From Lysobacter defluvii IMMIB APB-9 = DSM 18482 (lineage in GTDB: Bacteria > Pseudomonadota > Gammaproteobacteria > Xanthomonadales > Xanthomonadaceae), in assembly GCF_000423325.1 (NCBI RefSeq), contig NZ_AUHT01000006.1, positions 248,001-312,000 of the forward strand: DNA of 64,000 nt, given 5' to 3'. The position numbers and the translations under genes are program-made. Shown here piece after piece: positions 18,040 to 27,313 of the stretch (positions are counted from its first letter, which is position 1; every line of letters starts with the position of its first letter). The notes beneath the pieces were generated by a model. That model was not told where the DNA came from. It did no database searches and worked only from the letters and a program-made list of their open reading frames with translations.

Positions 18040-19524
18040 GTGTTCGATTTGCAGAAGCTGCGCCAGCAATGGTTCGGCAACGTCCGTGGCGATGTCCTTT
18101 CGGGCCTGGTGGTCGCGCTGGCGCTGATCCCGGAGGCGATCGCGTTCTCGATCATCGCCGGCGTCGATCCCAAGGTCGGGCTGTATGCCTCCTTCTCCAT
18201 CGCGGTGGTGATCGCCTTCGCCGGCGGGCGGCCGGCGATGATCTCCGCGGCCACCGGCGCAATGGCGCTGCTGATGGTCGACCTGGTCCGTGACCACGGC
18301 CTGCAGTACCTGCTGGTGGCGACGGTGCTGACCGGTGTCCTGCAGATCGCCGCCGGGCTGGCGAAACTGCCGGCGCTGATGCGCTTCGTCTCGCGCTCGG
18401 TGATCACCGGCTTCGTCAACGCCCTGGCGATCCTGATCTTCATGGCCCAGCTCCCCGAGCTGATCGACGTACCCTGGGCCGTGTACCCGATGGTCGCCGC
18501 GGGACTGGCGATCATCTACCTGCTGCCGCGGGTGACCCGCGCGGTCCCCTCGCCGCTGGTCGCGATCGTCGTGCTGACCATCGTCTCGCTGCTGCTCAAG
18601 CTGGACATCAACACCGTCGGCGACATGGGCGAGCTGCCCGACAGCCTGCCGGTGTTCCTGCTGCCGGACGTGCCGCTGAACCTGGAGACGCTGATGATCG
18701 TGCTGCCGGTCTCGGTGACCCTGGCGATCGTCGGCCTGCTGGAGTCGATGCTGACCGCCCAGATCGTCGACGACCTGACCGACACCCCCAGCGACAAGAA
18801 CCAGGAGGCGAAGGGGCAGGGCATCGCCAACGTCGCCACCGGCTTCCTCGGCGGCATGGCCGGCTGCGCGATGATCGGGCAGTCGGTGATCAACGTGAAG
18901 TCCGGCGGGCGCGGGCGCCTTTCCACGCTGGTCGCGGGCGTGGTGCTGCTGATCCTGGTGGTGTTCGCCGGCCCCTGGGTGGCCCGGATCCCGATGGCGG
19001 CGCTGGTCGCGGTGATGGTGATGGTCTCCATCGGCACCTTCAGCTGGTCGTCGATCCGCGACCTGCGCGAGCACCCGCCGACCTCGAGCATCGTGATGGT
19101 CGCCACCGTGGTGGTGACCGTGGCCACGCACGACCTGGCCAAGGGCGTGCTGACCGGCGTGCTGCTGTCGGCGCTGTTCTTCGCGCGCAAGGTGGGCCAG
19201 GTGCTGCACGTGGACACCGCGCCGATCGACGGCGGGCGCGGGCGCAGCTACGAGGTCACCGGGCAGGTCTTCTTCGCCTCGGCGCAGGACTTCATCTCCC
19301 GCTTCCACTTCCGCGAGGCGGTGGAGCGGGTGCGCATCGACGTGTCGAACGCGCACTTCTGGGATTTGACCGCCGTTGGCGCGCTGGACAAGGTTGTGCT
19401 GAAGTTCCGGCGAGAGGGAACACAGGTCGAGGTGGTCGGGATGGACGAAGCGAGCGCCACCCTGGTCAGCCGGCTTGGCGTCCACGACAAGCCCGGGGCC
19501 GAGCGCCTGATGGGCGACCACTGA
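18040..19524 (+). CDS. SulP-family inorganic anion transporter with STAS domain
   Basis: 494 residues, GTG start. Ten or more hydrophobic helices occupy about residues 20-390, with SulP landmarks ([27 protein letters not shown]; later [15 protein letters not shown]). A C-terminal STAS domain covers about 400-490 and contains the family-type ISRFHF and [12 protein letters not shown] segments. Members move sulfate, bicarbonate or dicarboxylates; the substrate is not decidable here. TAAACT around 17977 may be its -10. A universal stress protein gene follows after 10 bases, and the pairing suggests coregulated stress-linked anion uptake. Confidence 0.9.
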   Translation: MFDLQKLRQQWFGNVRGDVLSGLVVALALIPEAIAFSIIAGVDPKVGLYASFSIAVVIAFAGGRPAMISAATGAMALLMVDLVRDHGLQYLLVATVLTGVLQIAAGLAKLPALMRFVSRSVITGFVNALAILIFMAQLPELIDVPWAVYPMVAAGLAIIYLLPRVTRAVPSPLVAIVVLTIVSLLLKLDINTVGDMGELPDSLPVFLLPDVPLNLETLMIVLPVSVTLAIVGLLESMLTAQIVDDLTDTPSDKNQEAKGQGIANVATGFLGGMAGCAMIGQSVINVKSGGRGRLSTLVAGVVLLILVVFAGPWVARIPMAALVAVMVMVSIGTFSWSSIRDLREHPPTSSIVMVATVVVTVATHDLAKGVLTGVLLSALFFARKVGQVLHVDTAPIDGGRGRSYEVTGQVFFASAQDFISRFHFREAVERVRIDVSNAHFWDLTAVGALDKVVLKFRREGTQVEVVGMDEASATLVSRLGVHDKPGAERLMGDH

Positions 19525-19534
19525 GGAGCCAGCG

Positions 19535-20410
19535 ATGAACGAGTTCCCGACCACCAACCCGCACGGCAAGGTGCTGGCCGCGATCGACGAGTCGGCCTAC
19601 ACCGAGAGCGTCTGCCGCCACGCGGCCTGGGCGGCGGCCAAACTGGACGCGCCGCTGGAACTGGTGCACGTGCTCGACCGCGACCTGCGCAGCCCGGCGG
19701 TGGACCTCACCGGCAACCTCGTGCTGGGCACCAGCGAGGCGCTGCTGGCGGAACTGGCCGACCTGGACGAGCGCCGCGGGCGCCTGGCCCAGGAGCGCGG
19801 GCGGCTGCTGCTGGAGCAGGCCCGCAACTTCGCGGCCAAGGAGGGCGCCGACGCCACCACGCTGCTCCGCCATGGCGGCCTGGTCGACGTGCTGGGCGAG
19901 CAGGAACCCGGCGTCCGGCTGTTCGTGCTGGGTAAGCGCGGCGAGCGCGACGGCTTCGCGCGCGGGCACCTGGGCAGCCAGCTTGAACGCGTGGTGCGCG
20001 CCGCGCGCCGGCCGGTGCTGGTGGCGGCCGGCGGGTTCCGGCCGATCCGGCGCGCACTGCTCGCCTTCGACGGCAGTCCGACCGCCCGCAAGGCGGTGGG
20101 GGTGGTGGCTGGGAGCCCGCTGTTCGACGGCCTGCAACTGCAGCTGGTGATGGTGGCCCACGGCGGCGAAGCCGAGGATGGGCTGCTGGAGTCGGCGCGA
20201 CGGGAACTGTCGGGCGCGGGGCGGGACGCCACCGCCGTCCGCCTGTCCGGCGACCCCGAGGAAGTGATCAGCGAGTACGTCGCCGAGCAGGGCATCGACC
20301 TGCTGGTGATGGGGGCCTACGGACGGTCCAGGATCCGGCAGCTGATCGTGGGCAGCACCACCACCGCGATGCTGCGCAGCGCCAGCGTGCCGGTCCTGCT
20401 GGTGCGCTGA
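19535..20410 (+). CDS. Tandem-domain universal stress protein
   Basis: 291 residues made of two Usp domains (about 8-150 and 165-291). The second has the ATP-binding signature G-x2-G-x9-GS-x-T (GAYGRSRIRQLIVGSTTTAML) and ends SVPVLLVR. The first half has a degenerate version (GKRGERDGFARGHLGS). GAGGAG lies just upstream of ATG 19535. It directly follows the SulP transporter gene, most likely in one operon. Confidence 0.9.
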   Translation: MNEFPTTNPHGKVLAAIDESAYTESVCRHAAWAAAKLDAPLELVHVLDRDLRSPAVDLTGNLVLGTSEALLAELADLDERRGRLAQERGRLLLEQARNFAAKEGADATTLLRHGGLVDVLGEQEPGVRLFVLGKRGERDGFARGHLGSQLERVVRAARRPVLVAAGGFRPIRRALLAFDGSPTARKAVGVVAGSPLFDGLQLQLVMVAHGGEAEDGLLESARRELSGAGRDATAVRLSGDPEEVISEYVAEQGIDLLVMGAYGRSRIRQLIVGSTTTAMLRSASVPVLLVR

Positions 20411-20416
20411 GGCCGG

Positions 20417-21121
20417 TCAGGAGCCGGGCCCGCGGTCCCGGGTGCCGTCCTCGGTCCGTTCGTCCACGCCGATCGGGTCGCGCAAGCGGTCGGAGCTGGC
20501 GAAGCCGCTGCCGGTCTGGGCCTCGCCGCCGTGGTTCCCGCTGCGCACGGCCTCTCCCGCGGGGCCCAGCCACGAGCGGCCGTCGTCGACGCGGATCCGG
20601 TTGTGCAGCTCGCCGATGCCGCGTACTTCGGCCGCGATGTCCTCGGCCAGGTGCTTCATCCGGCGCTCCGGCACTTCGCCGGTCAGGGTGACTTCGCCGC
20701 CTTCGACCTGCAACAGGATCTGCGTGGCATCCAGGTCCGGGTGGTCGGTGAAGCGGTCGATCAGCTCGTCGGTGATGCTCTCGTCGGAGCGCCGGTAGCC
20801 CCGGGGGCCGCGACCGCGGTGCCCACCGGTACCGTGCGCACGCGGGCTGTCGTCGGATGGACGCGGGGCGCCGCGGCCGTGGCCGCTCTGCGCGTGCCGC
20901 CCCTGGTCCTGCCCGTAGCCGCCCTGGCCGCGCTGGTAGTCGTCATCGTGGCTGAAGACGTCGTGGCCGCTCTGGCCGGGGTAGCCGAAGGTCTGCGACT
21001 CCGAGGCATTGCCGCTGTTGCGCAGCGGGCCGTTGGAGACCGACGGCATGTCCTGGTAGCGGGGGTCGGGACGCCGGCCCCGGGAGCGGTCGTGGTCACG
21101 ATCGCGGTTGCGGTCTGGCAT
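20417..21121 (-). CDS. BON-domain protein with low-complexity N-terminus
   Basis: 234 residues without a clear signal peptide. Residues 1-110 are rich in Arg, Asp, Gly and Gln and probably disordered. A BON domain spans about 112-185 (ITDELIDRFTDHPDLDATQI, then GGEVTLTGEVPER). BON domains bind phospholipid or each other in envelope-stress proteins. The C-terminal 45 residues are again low complexity. It converges on the universal stress gene with only 6 bases between stops. SWLGPAGEA after the BON domain suggests one more short structured piece. Confidence 0.8.
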   Translation of the reverse strand: MPDRNRDRDHDRSRGRRPDPRYQDMPSVSNGPLRNSGNASESQTFGYPGQSGHDVFSHDDDYQRGQGGYGQDQGRHAQSGHGRGAPRPSDDSPRAHGTGGHRGRGPRGYRRSDESITDELIDRFTDHPDLDATQILLQVEGGEVTLTGEVPERRMKHLAEDIAAEVRGIGELHNRIRVDDGRSWLGPAGEAVRSGNHGGEAQTGSGFASSDRLRDPIGVDERTEDGTRDRGPGS

Positions 21122-21187
21122 TGGAGGAACTCCGCAGTGGGGGAGACCCGACGCTAGCGCCGGCCGCGTTAGTGCCGCGGCAAGCGC

Positions 21188-23083
21188 TCAGCGGTAGCCC
21201 GCGGCCTGCAGCTCGAACAGTTCGGCATAGCGGCCGCCCGCGGCCATCAGCTCCTCGTGGGTGCCGCTGGCCTCCAGCCGCCCTTCGGCCAGCACCAGGA
21301 TCCGGTCGGCCATCCGCACGCTGGAGAAGCGGTGCGAGATCAGCACCGCGGTTCGCTGGTCGGACAGCTCGCGGAAGCGCTGGAACACCTCGAACTCGCT
21401 GCGCGCATCCAGCGCGGCAGTCGGCTCGTCGAGGATCATGACCTGCGCATCGCGCATGTAGCCGCGGGCGATGGCGATCTTCTGCCACTGTCCGCCCGAC
21501 AGGTCCACGCCGGTCCGGAAGCGGCGCCCGATCAGTTGCTCGTAGCCCTGCGGCAGCCCTGCGATCACCTCGTCGGCCATCGCACGGCGGGCGGCTTCCT
21601 CGATCCGGTCGCGATCGTCCATTGCATCGACCTGCCCGACGCCGATGTTCTCCGCCGCGGTCAGGTGGTAGCGCACGAAGTCCTGGAAGATCACCCCGAT
21701 GTTGGCGCGCAGGTCGTCCAGGTCGTACTCGCGCAGGTCGCGCCCGTCGAGCAGGATCCGGCCCTCGTCGGGGTCGTACAGCCGTGCCAGCAGCTTGACC
21801 AGGGTGGTCTTGCCGGCCCCGTTCTCGCCGACGAGCGCCAGCACCTCGCCGGCGCGCAGCTCGAAGTCCAGCCCGCGCAGCGCCCAGCGCTCGGTGCCCG
21901 GGTAGCGGAAGCCCACGTTCTCGAAGCGGAAGCCCTCGGCGATCGGCCGCGGGACCGGCAGCGCATCGGGCGGGGAGGCGATTCCGGGCTTAATCGCGAA
22001 GAAGGAAAACAGGTCGTCCAGGTACAACGCCTGGCCGGCGACCTGGGAGAACCCGACCAGGAGCCCTTCCAGCAGCTGCCGCAGGCGCCGGAAGCTGCTG
22101 GCCAGGAAGGTCAGGTCGCCGATGGTGAAGTCGCCATGCACGGTGCGCCAGGCGATGTAGGCGTAGGCGACGTAGTAGCCGAGCGTGCCCAGCGCGGCCA
22201 GCAGGGTGCCCCACAAGGCACGGCGGCGGGCGAGCGCGCGGTTGGCACGGAAGAACGCCTCGGCCAGCTCGCGGTAGCGCGTGATCATGTAGCGGTGGAG
22301 GTTGAAGATCTTCACCTCCTTCGCCGTTTCCACGCTGGCGCCCATCTGCCGCACGTACTCGAGCTGGCGCCGCTCCGGCGTCCAGGCGAAGTTGAGCGAA
22401 TAGCCCAGGGCGTTGAAGTGCGACTCGCCGACGAAGGCGGGGATCAGCGCCACTGCCAGCAGCAGGATCAGCCACGGGGCGTAGACCAGCAGGCCGACGG
22501 CAAAGCTGACCACGGTGATCGCGTCCTGTACCTGGCCGAACAGCTGGCTCATCAGGTTCGAGCGGCCCATGGTCTGGCGCCGGGCGCGCTCGAGCTTGTC
22601 CTGCAGCTCCGGATCCTCGAAGTCGGCGAGGTCCAGCGTCGCCGCGTGCTCCATCAGGCGCACGCTGGTGGCATTGGTGAACAGCTCCGAGAGCAGCGAG
22701 TCGCCGTAGCTGACCAGCCGGCCGAGCAGGTCCGACAGCACCGCCAGGCCCAGCTCGGCCAGCACCAGCCAGGCGAGGTGGTCGAGCACGCCGCTGCGCC
22801 AGGCGGCGAGGAGGCTGTCGAAACCCACGCCAACGCCGACCAGGCGCACGACCTCGTCGATGATCAGCTTGCCGATGTACAGCGTCACCACCGGCATAAG
22901 CGCACGCACCAGGCGCAGGCCGAGGGTGAAGAGGGTCAGCAGCGGGCTGGTGGCCCAGATCTGCCGGAGGAAAGGGGGGATGTTGCGCAGCGCGTGGAAG
23001 CGGTCGCGCAGGCTGGGGCGTGGATCGGTGCCGGATGCGGCGGCGGTCCTTGTCGGGGCTTGCGGCATCCGGCGATTGTGCAT
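21188..23083 (-). CDS. ABC transporter, fused permease/ATPase (exporter type)
   Basis: 631 residues. Six membrane helices lie in the first ~350 residues, and the nucleotide-binding domain in the last ~240. Walker A is GENGAGKTT, the Q-loop is GVIFQDF, the signature is LSGGQ, Walker B is VMILDEPTAALD, and the H-loop is ISHRFSS. The layout is a homodimeric type IV exporter (lipid, drug or peptide). It differs from the MsbA encoded at 51523. Two in-frame starts, 23083 and 23068, lack strong ribosome sites, and the longer is used. Confidence 0.88.
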   Translation of the reverse strand: MHNRRMPQAPTRTAAASGTDPRPSLRDRFHALRNIPPFLRQIWATSPLLTLFTLGLRLVRALMPVVTLYIGKLIIDEVVRLVGVGVGFDSLLAAWRSGVLDHLAWLVLAELGLAVLSDLLGRLVSYGDSLLSELFTNATSVRLMEHAATLDLADFEDPELQDKLERARRQTMGRSNLMSQLFGQVQDAITVVSFAVGLLVYAPWLILLLAVALIPAFVGESHFNALGYSLNFAWTPERRQLEYVRQMGASVETAKEVKIFNLHRYMITRYRELAEAFFRANRALARRRALWGTLLAALGTLGYYVAYAYIAWRTVHGDFTIGDLTFLASSFRRLRQLLEGLLVGFSQVAGQALYLDDLFSFFAIKPGIASPPDALPVPRPIAEGFRFENVGFRYPGTERWALRGLDFELRAGEVLALVGENGAGKTTLVKLLARLYDPDEGRILLDGRDLREYDLDDLRANIGVIFQDFVRYHLTAAENIGVGQVDAMDDRDRIEEAARRAMADEVIAGLPQGYEQLIGRRFRTGVDLSGGQWQKIAIARGYMRDAQVMILDEPTAALDARSEFEVFQRFRELSDQRTAVLISHRFSSVRMADRILVLAEGRLEASGTHEELMAAGGRYAELFELQAAGYR

Positions 23084-23128
23084 GGATGCCGGGCCGCGAC
23101 CGGTGAACGCCGCCGCCGGCGAGCGGGA

Positions 23129-23851
23129 TTACCCGTTGTTGCCGTTGTTGTCGCGCAGCTGCTGGGCGGTCTCCAGGTGGCGGGCGATCGCCTGGCGGGT
23201 GTTCTGCAGATGGCTGCTGAGGTCGTTGTCGTTGTTGGCCGAGGGGATCAGCTGGTTGTCCAGCATCTGGAGGGCCTCGGTGTGGCCGGCGACCATGGCG
23301 TCGATCCAGGCCCGCTCGTACTCCTCGCCGTCCAGCTGGCCCAGGCGCTCGCGCTCGGAGGCGTGCTTCTCGCGCATCTGCGCGACCATGTCGTGGTCGG
23401 CGCCGGGCACCTCTTCGTTCGCGGTGCCGGGCTCGCCCTCCAGGCCCATCAGCCCGCGCGTGGCCTCGAGGTTGCGGGTGTGGTCCGCCAGCAGGGTTTC
23501 GGCGTACTCGGCCGCCTCGCTGGACAGTTCCTTGGCCTGCGCCTGCTCGGCCGCGGCGATCTCGTGCTGGTCGACCGCCATCACCATCGCGAGCGCGGCG
23601 TCGCGGTGGACCGTTCCGCCTGCCGGGCCGGCCATGCCGTCGCCCGGGGTGCCATCGGCTCGGGTGGCGAGCGGGTCGTTGGCCATGGGGTCGTTGCCCA
23701 TGCGGTCGGCGCCGGGTGCGGCGGGATCGTTCATCGCGGCCGTCCCGTCCGCGCCGGCCATGGTGTCGTTGTCGGTCCGGTCCGCGTTGCAGGCGGCGAG
23801 CGCGAGGGCAAGGGCGCTGGCGGCGAGGGTGAGGGGGATCCTCGTATTCAT
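23129..23851 (-). CDS. DUF4142 domain lipoprotein
   Basis: 240 residues. The signal ends in lipobox LALAAC, followed by an Asp/Met/Asn/Gly-rich spacer with repeated NDPMAND-like units. A helical DUF4142 domain (about 95-230) then shows EYAETLLADHTRNLEATRGL and HTEALQMLDNQL. DUF4142 folds as a ferritin-like four-helix bundle and is common in stress-induced periplasmic proteins; its function is unknown. AGGAG precedes ATG 23851 at good spacing. Confidence 0.85.
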   Translation of the reverse strand: MNTRIPLTLAASALALALAACNADRTDNDTMAGADGTAAMNDPAAPGADRMGNDPMANDPLATRADGTPGDGMAGPAGGTVHRDAALAMVMAVDQHEIAAAEQAQAKELSSEAAEYAETLLADHTRNLEATRGLMGLEGEPGTANEEVPGADHDMVAQMREKHASERERLGQLDGEEYERAWIDAMVAGHTEALQMLDNQLIPSANNDNDLSSHLQNTRQAIARHLETAQQLRDNNGNNG

Positions 23852-23990
23852 GTGGTGCTCCTGGACTAGGCTTGCTGTTGGGGTGCATACGCACGGCACG
23901 CCGGCCCGGTCCGACCGGCTTCCGCAGCTTAGGAACCCGGGGTCGCAAGGCGCGGTGAAGAAACCGCTGCGGCCGCGTGGGCGGCCCCGC

Positions 23991-24635
23991 TCAGCGGCGG
24001 TCGCGCGGCGGGATGCGCCCGTTACGGGAGGTCAGCGCGACCGGCAGGTGCCACCCCAGCCGCAACGCGGTCATCCGCAGGCCGAAGCAGACCAGCGCAC
24101 CGGCCACCGCGGTGGCGGTGTCGTGCAACCCGAGCGTGTCGCCGGCGGCGACCACGAACGCACCGGCCAGCGCGGCCACGGCGTACAACTCGGCCCGCAG
24201 TACCAGCGGGACCTCCGTCATCAGCAGGTCGCGCAGCATCCCGCCGCCAATCCCCGTGAGCATGCCCAGGCCCGCCGCCATCGGCGGCGCGAGCCCGAAC
24301 GCAAGCGCCTTGTGGGTGCCGGCCACGGCGAATACCGCCAGCCCCAGTGCATCGAACATCCGGACCGGGGTCTGGAGCCGCTCGATCCATGGGGTCCAGA
24401 GGAAGGTGACCACGCCCGCCGCCAGCGACACCGCGGGGTAGCGCCAGTCCACCAGCGCCGCCGGCGGGACGGCGCCGATCAGCAGGTCGCGGGTGATGCC
24501 GCCGGCGCTGGCGGCGGCGAACGACAGCACCAGGACGCCGAACAGGTCCAGCCGGCGGCGCGCGGCCATCATCCCGCCGCTGAGGGCGAAGACGAAGGTG
24601 CCGACCAGGTCGAGGATGAGTACCAGCGTGTGCAT
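23991..24635 (-). CDS. TRIC-type / UPF0126 membrane protein (YicG/YadS family)
   Basis: 214 residues with seven hydrophobic helices. The duplicated glycine-rich signature of the family is present twice: ASAGGITRDLLIG (about 43-55) and GIGGGMLRDLLM (about 127-138). Bacterial members are trimeric cation channels related to TRIC; some have been linked to glycine or other small-solute transport. ATG 24635 starts directly at the first helix. It is divergent from the fumarase gene, with about 100 bases between starts. Confidence 0.87.
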   Translation of the reverse strand: MHTLVLILDLVGTFVFALSGGMMAARRRLDLFGVLVLSFAAASAGGITRDLLIGAVPPAALVDWRYPAVSLAAGVVTFLWTPWIERLQTPVRMFDALGLAVFAVAGTHKALAFGLAPPMAAGLGMLTGIGGGMLRDLLMTEVPLVLRAELYAVAALAGAFVVAAGDTLGLHDTATAVAGALVCFGLRMTALRLGWHLPVALTSRNGRIPPRDRR

Positions 24636-24698
24636 CGCCCCATTGTGGGCCAGCGGGCGACGCAGTGTTCCGGCGGGCGTCGCCACGCCGCCGCCCGG

Positions 24699-24704
24699 TA
24701 CAAT
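24699..24704 (+). promoter_or_regulatory. Putative -10 box TACAAT for the fumarase gene
   Basis: TACAAT followed by GGG, 32 bases before the GTG start of the fumarase gene. The same box precedes gcdH and tcdA in this window. No good -35 hexamer is visible. Confidence 0.5.
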
Positions 24705-24735
24705 GGGCGTCTTGTCCCCAGCCGCCCCGCCTGCC

Positions 24736-26295
24736 GTGAACCTGCCCGCCGAGTCCGCCGTCCTTTCCCGCGCCAGCACCGTGATCCGCCAGGAGGACCT
24801 GGTCCAGTCGATCGCCGATGCGCTGCAGTACATCAGTTACTACCACCCGGTCGACTACATCCGCGCGCTGACCGCGGCCTGGGAGCGGGAGGAATCGCCG
24901 GCGGCCAAGGACGCGATGGCGCAGATCCTGATCAACTCGCGCATGTGCGCCGAGGGCCACCGGCCGATCTGCCAGGACACCGGCATCGTGACCGTGTTCC
25001 TCGAGATCGGCATGGACGTGCGCTGGGACGACGCGACCATGGGCGTCGAGGAGATGGTCCACGAGGGCGTGCGGCGGGCCTACGCGCATCCGGACAACAA
25101 GCTGCGCGCCAGCGTGCTCGCCGACCCGGCGGGCAAGCGCATCAACACGAAGGACAACACCCCGGGCGTGGTCAACGTCAAGGTCGTGCCGGGCAACAAG
25201 GTCGACGTGATCGTGGCCGCCAAGGGCGGCGGCTCCGAGGCCAAGAGCAAGTTCGCGATGCTCAACCCGTCCGACTCGATCGTCGACTGGGTTCTGAAGA
25301 CCGTGCCGACCATGGGCGCAGGCTGGTGCCCGCCGGGCATGCTGGGCATCGGCATCGGCGGCACGGCCGAGAAGGCGATGCTGCTGGCGAAGGAGTCGCT
25401 CATGGAGGAGATCGACATCCAGGAGCTGGTGGCCCGCGGCCCGTCGAACCGGGTCGAGGAGCTGCGCCTGGAGATCTTCGAGAAGGTCAACGCGCTGGGC
25501 ATCGGCGCCCAGGGCCTGGGCGGCCTGACCACGGTGCTGGACGTGAAGATCAAGGATTACCCGACCCACGCGGCCAACCTGCCGGTGGCGATGATCCCGA
25601 ACTGCGCCGCCACCCGGCACGCGCACTTCACCCTGGACGGCAGCGGGCCGGTGATGCTGGATCCGCCGTCGCTGGAGGACTGGCCCCGGCTGACCTACGA
25701 CGCGTCCAAGGGGCGCCGGGTCGACCTGGATACCGTCACCCGCGAGGAAGTGGCCAGCTGGAAGCCGGGCGAGACCCTGCTGCTCAACGGCCGGCTGCTG
25801 ACGGGGCGCGACGCCGCGCACAAGCGCATCGTCTCGATGCTGGACGCCGGCGAGCCGCTGCCGGTGGACCTGGCTGGCCGCTTCATCTACTACGTCGGCC
25901 CGGTCGACCCGGTAGGCGACGAGGTCGTCGGCCCCGCCGGCCCGACCACGGCCACCCGCATGGACAAGTTCACCGGCCAGGTGCTGGAGCAGACCGGATT
26001 GCTGGGCATGGTCGGCAAGGCCGAGCGCGGGCCGGTGGCCCGCGAGGCGATCCGCCGCCACAAGTCCGCCTACCTGATGGCGGTGGGCGGGGCGGCCTAC
26101 CTGGTGTCCAAGGCGATCAAGGCCTCGCGCGTGGTCGCCTTCGAGGACCTGGGCATGGAGGCGATCTACGAGTTCACCGTGCAGGACATGCCGGTGACCG
26201 TGGCCGTGGACAGCAACGGCGACTCGGTCCACGAGAGCGGCCCGCGCGAATGGCAGGCGCGCATCGGGAAGATCCCGCTGGACGTGCTCGCCTGA
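24736..26295 (+). CDS. Class I (4Fe-4S) fumarate hydratase
   Basis: 519 residues, single polypeptide with the alpha and beta domains fused as in E. coli FumA/FumB. The three cluster cysteines are recognisable: C79 (ICQDTG), C198 (GWCPPGM) and C290 (PNCAATRH). The 119- and 92-residue spacings are close to those of FumA. It interconverts fumarate and malate in the TCA cycle and is oxygen-sensitive. GTG 24736 is the likely start because a -10-like box lies 32 bases upstream. It is functionally connected with the sdh operon at 41.6-45.6 kb, though not linked to it transcriptionally. Confidence 0.93.
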   Translation: MNLPAESAVLSRASTVIRQEDLVQSIADALQYISYYHPVDYIRALTAAWEREESPAAKDAMAQILINSRMCAEGHRPICQDTGIVTVFLEIGMDVRWDDATMGVEEMVHEGVRRAYAHPDNKLRASVLADPAGKRINTKDNTPGVVNVKVVPGNKVDVIVAAKGGGSEAKSKFAMLNPSDSIVDWVLKTVPTMGAGWCPPGMLGIGIGGTAEKAMLLAKESLMEEIDIQELVARGPSNRVEELRLEIFEKVNALGIGAQGLGGLTTVLDVKIKDYPTHAANLPVAMIPNCAATRHAHFTLDGSGPVMLDPPSLEDWPRLTYDASKGRRVDLDTVTREEVASWKPGETLLLNGRLLTGRDAAHKRIVSMLDAGEPLPVDLAGRFIYYVGPVDPVGDEVVGPAGPTTATRMDKFTGQVLEQTGLLGMVGKAERGPVAREAIRRHKSAYLMAVGGAAYLVSKAIKASRVVAFEDLGMEAIYEFTVQDMPVTVAVDSNGDSVHESGPREWQARIGKIPLDVLA

Positions 26296-26355
26296 TATCC
26301 GGTCGACCGTGGGCGCGGCTCCGGCCGCGAGCCGGGCAGCCCGGGACCGGGCGGC

Positions 26356-27312
26356 TTACAGCCGCGCGGCCAGCTGGCGCAGCTTCTGCTGCGTCTCCGG
26401 CTTGAGCAGGTAGTCGCGGGCCAGCCGCTCCAGCGCGGAAATGTGGGCGGCGCTGGTGTCGTCGAGGTCGTCGAGCCCGGCCAGCAGCTCGGCCTGCAGC
26501 CGGAAATAGCCCTTGCCGACCAGCTGGCGGGCGATGTAGTCGACCGAGTCGGCGTTGCCGTCGAACAGCACGTCGATGATCGGGATCGCCCACTCCACCG
26601 CGCCCCATTCCTGCGCCGACTTCAGCGGGATCGGCTGGTTGCGCTCGCCGGTGCCGACCGACAGCACCACCAGGTCGCCGCACTGCCGGACCTCGCGGTC
26701 GCGGCGCAGGGCCTCGGCGATCGCGCAGGCGGTCGGGTTGTTGGCGACGATGCCGCCGTCGATCAGCGAGCAAAGCCGCCCCTCGACCTCCATGCCGTGG
26801 GCGGGGAAGTAGGACGGCGCGGCGGTCGAGGCGCGGCAGACCTCCCACAGCCGCAGTCCGGCATGTTCGGGCAGGAAGCTCTTGAAGATGACGGGGCGCC
26901 TCGCCAGCGTGTCGTAGCTGGTGATCAGGGTGGGGCGCTGGAGTTCGCCCATGCGCCGGTCGCCGAACACTTCCCTGAGCACGGCCTCCAGGCCCTTGCC
27001 GTCATAGCGCGGAGCCGACACGCCATGCCGGAACACCCGCCGCACCCGCGACCACAGCTTGCCGGGGACGCCAGGGAAGATCTCCGCCCTGCGCTCGCGG
27101 TACAGCCGGGCGAGGGTGTCGGGCGACCAGCCCAGGCCCAGGCCGCAGGCCACCAGCGCCCCGGTGGAGGTGCCGGCCAGCAGGTCGAAGCTGCCGAGCA
27201 GGCCGGGCTTGCCGGCGTTGGCGAGGCTGGCTTCCACCGCCTCCAGCCAGGTGCAGCTCACCAGCCCGCGGATGCCGCCGCCGTCGATCGAGAGGATGCG
27301 CCGGGCGTGCAC
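26356..27312 (-). CDS. Patatin-like phospholipase
   Basis: 318 residues, GTG start. The patatin fold is complete: oxyanion loop GGGIRG (11-16), nucleophile elbow G-T-S49-T-G, and catalytic Asp185 in the DGG motif. Such enzymes hydrolyse phospholipids or lipid acyl chains. No signal peptide is present, so it is probably cytosolic. Its start lies one base beyond the stop of pldA, so it is the last gene of a four-gene run of membrane-lipid and channel genes. Patatin CapV effectors occur in anti-phage CBASS, but no cyclase gene is adjacent here. Confidence 0.87.
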   Translation of the reverse strand: MHARRILSIDGGGIRGLVSCTWLEAVEASLANAGKPGLLGSFDLLAGTSTGALVACGLGLGWSPDTLARLYRERRAEIFPGVPGKLWSRVRRVFRHGVSAPRYDGKGLEAVLREVFGDRRMGELQRPTLITSYDTLARRPVIFKSFLPEHAGLRLWEVCRASTAAPSYFPAHGMEVEGRLCSLIDGGIVANNPTACAIAEALRRDREVRQCGDLVVLSVGTGERNQPIPLKSAQEWGAVEWAIPIIDVLFDGNADSVDYIARQLVGKGYFRLQAELLAGLDDLDDTSAAHISALERLARDYLLKPETQQKLRQLAARL

Positions 27313-27313
27313 C

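Noticed and set aside
23640-23790. Short repeats of NDPMAND-type codons resembling a tandem array
   Set aside because: They are low-complexity linker codons inside the DUF4142 lipoprotein gene, not a CRISPR or satellite. No CRISPR array was seen anywhere.
26356-27312. Patatin as CBASS anti-phage effector
   Set aside because: No cyclic nucleotide synthetase or ubiquitin-like ancillary gene is adjacent; its tight linkage is to pldA.
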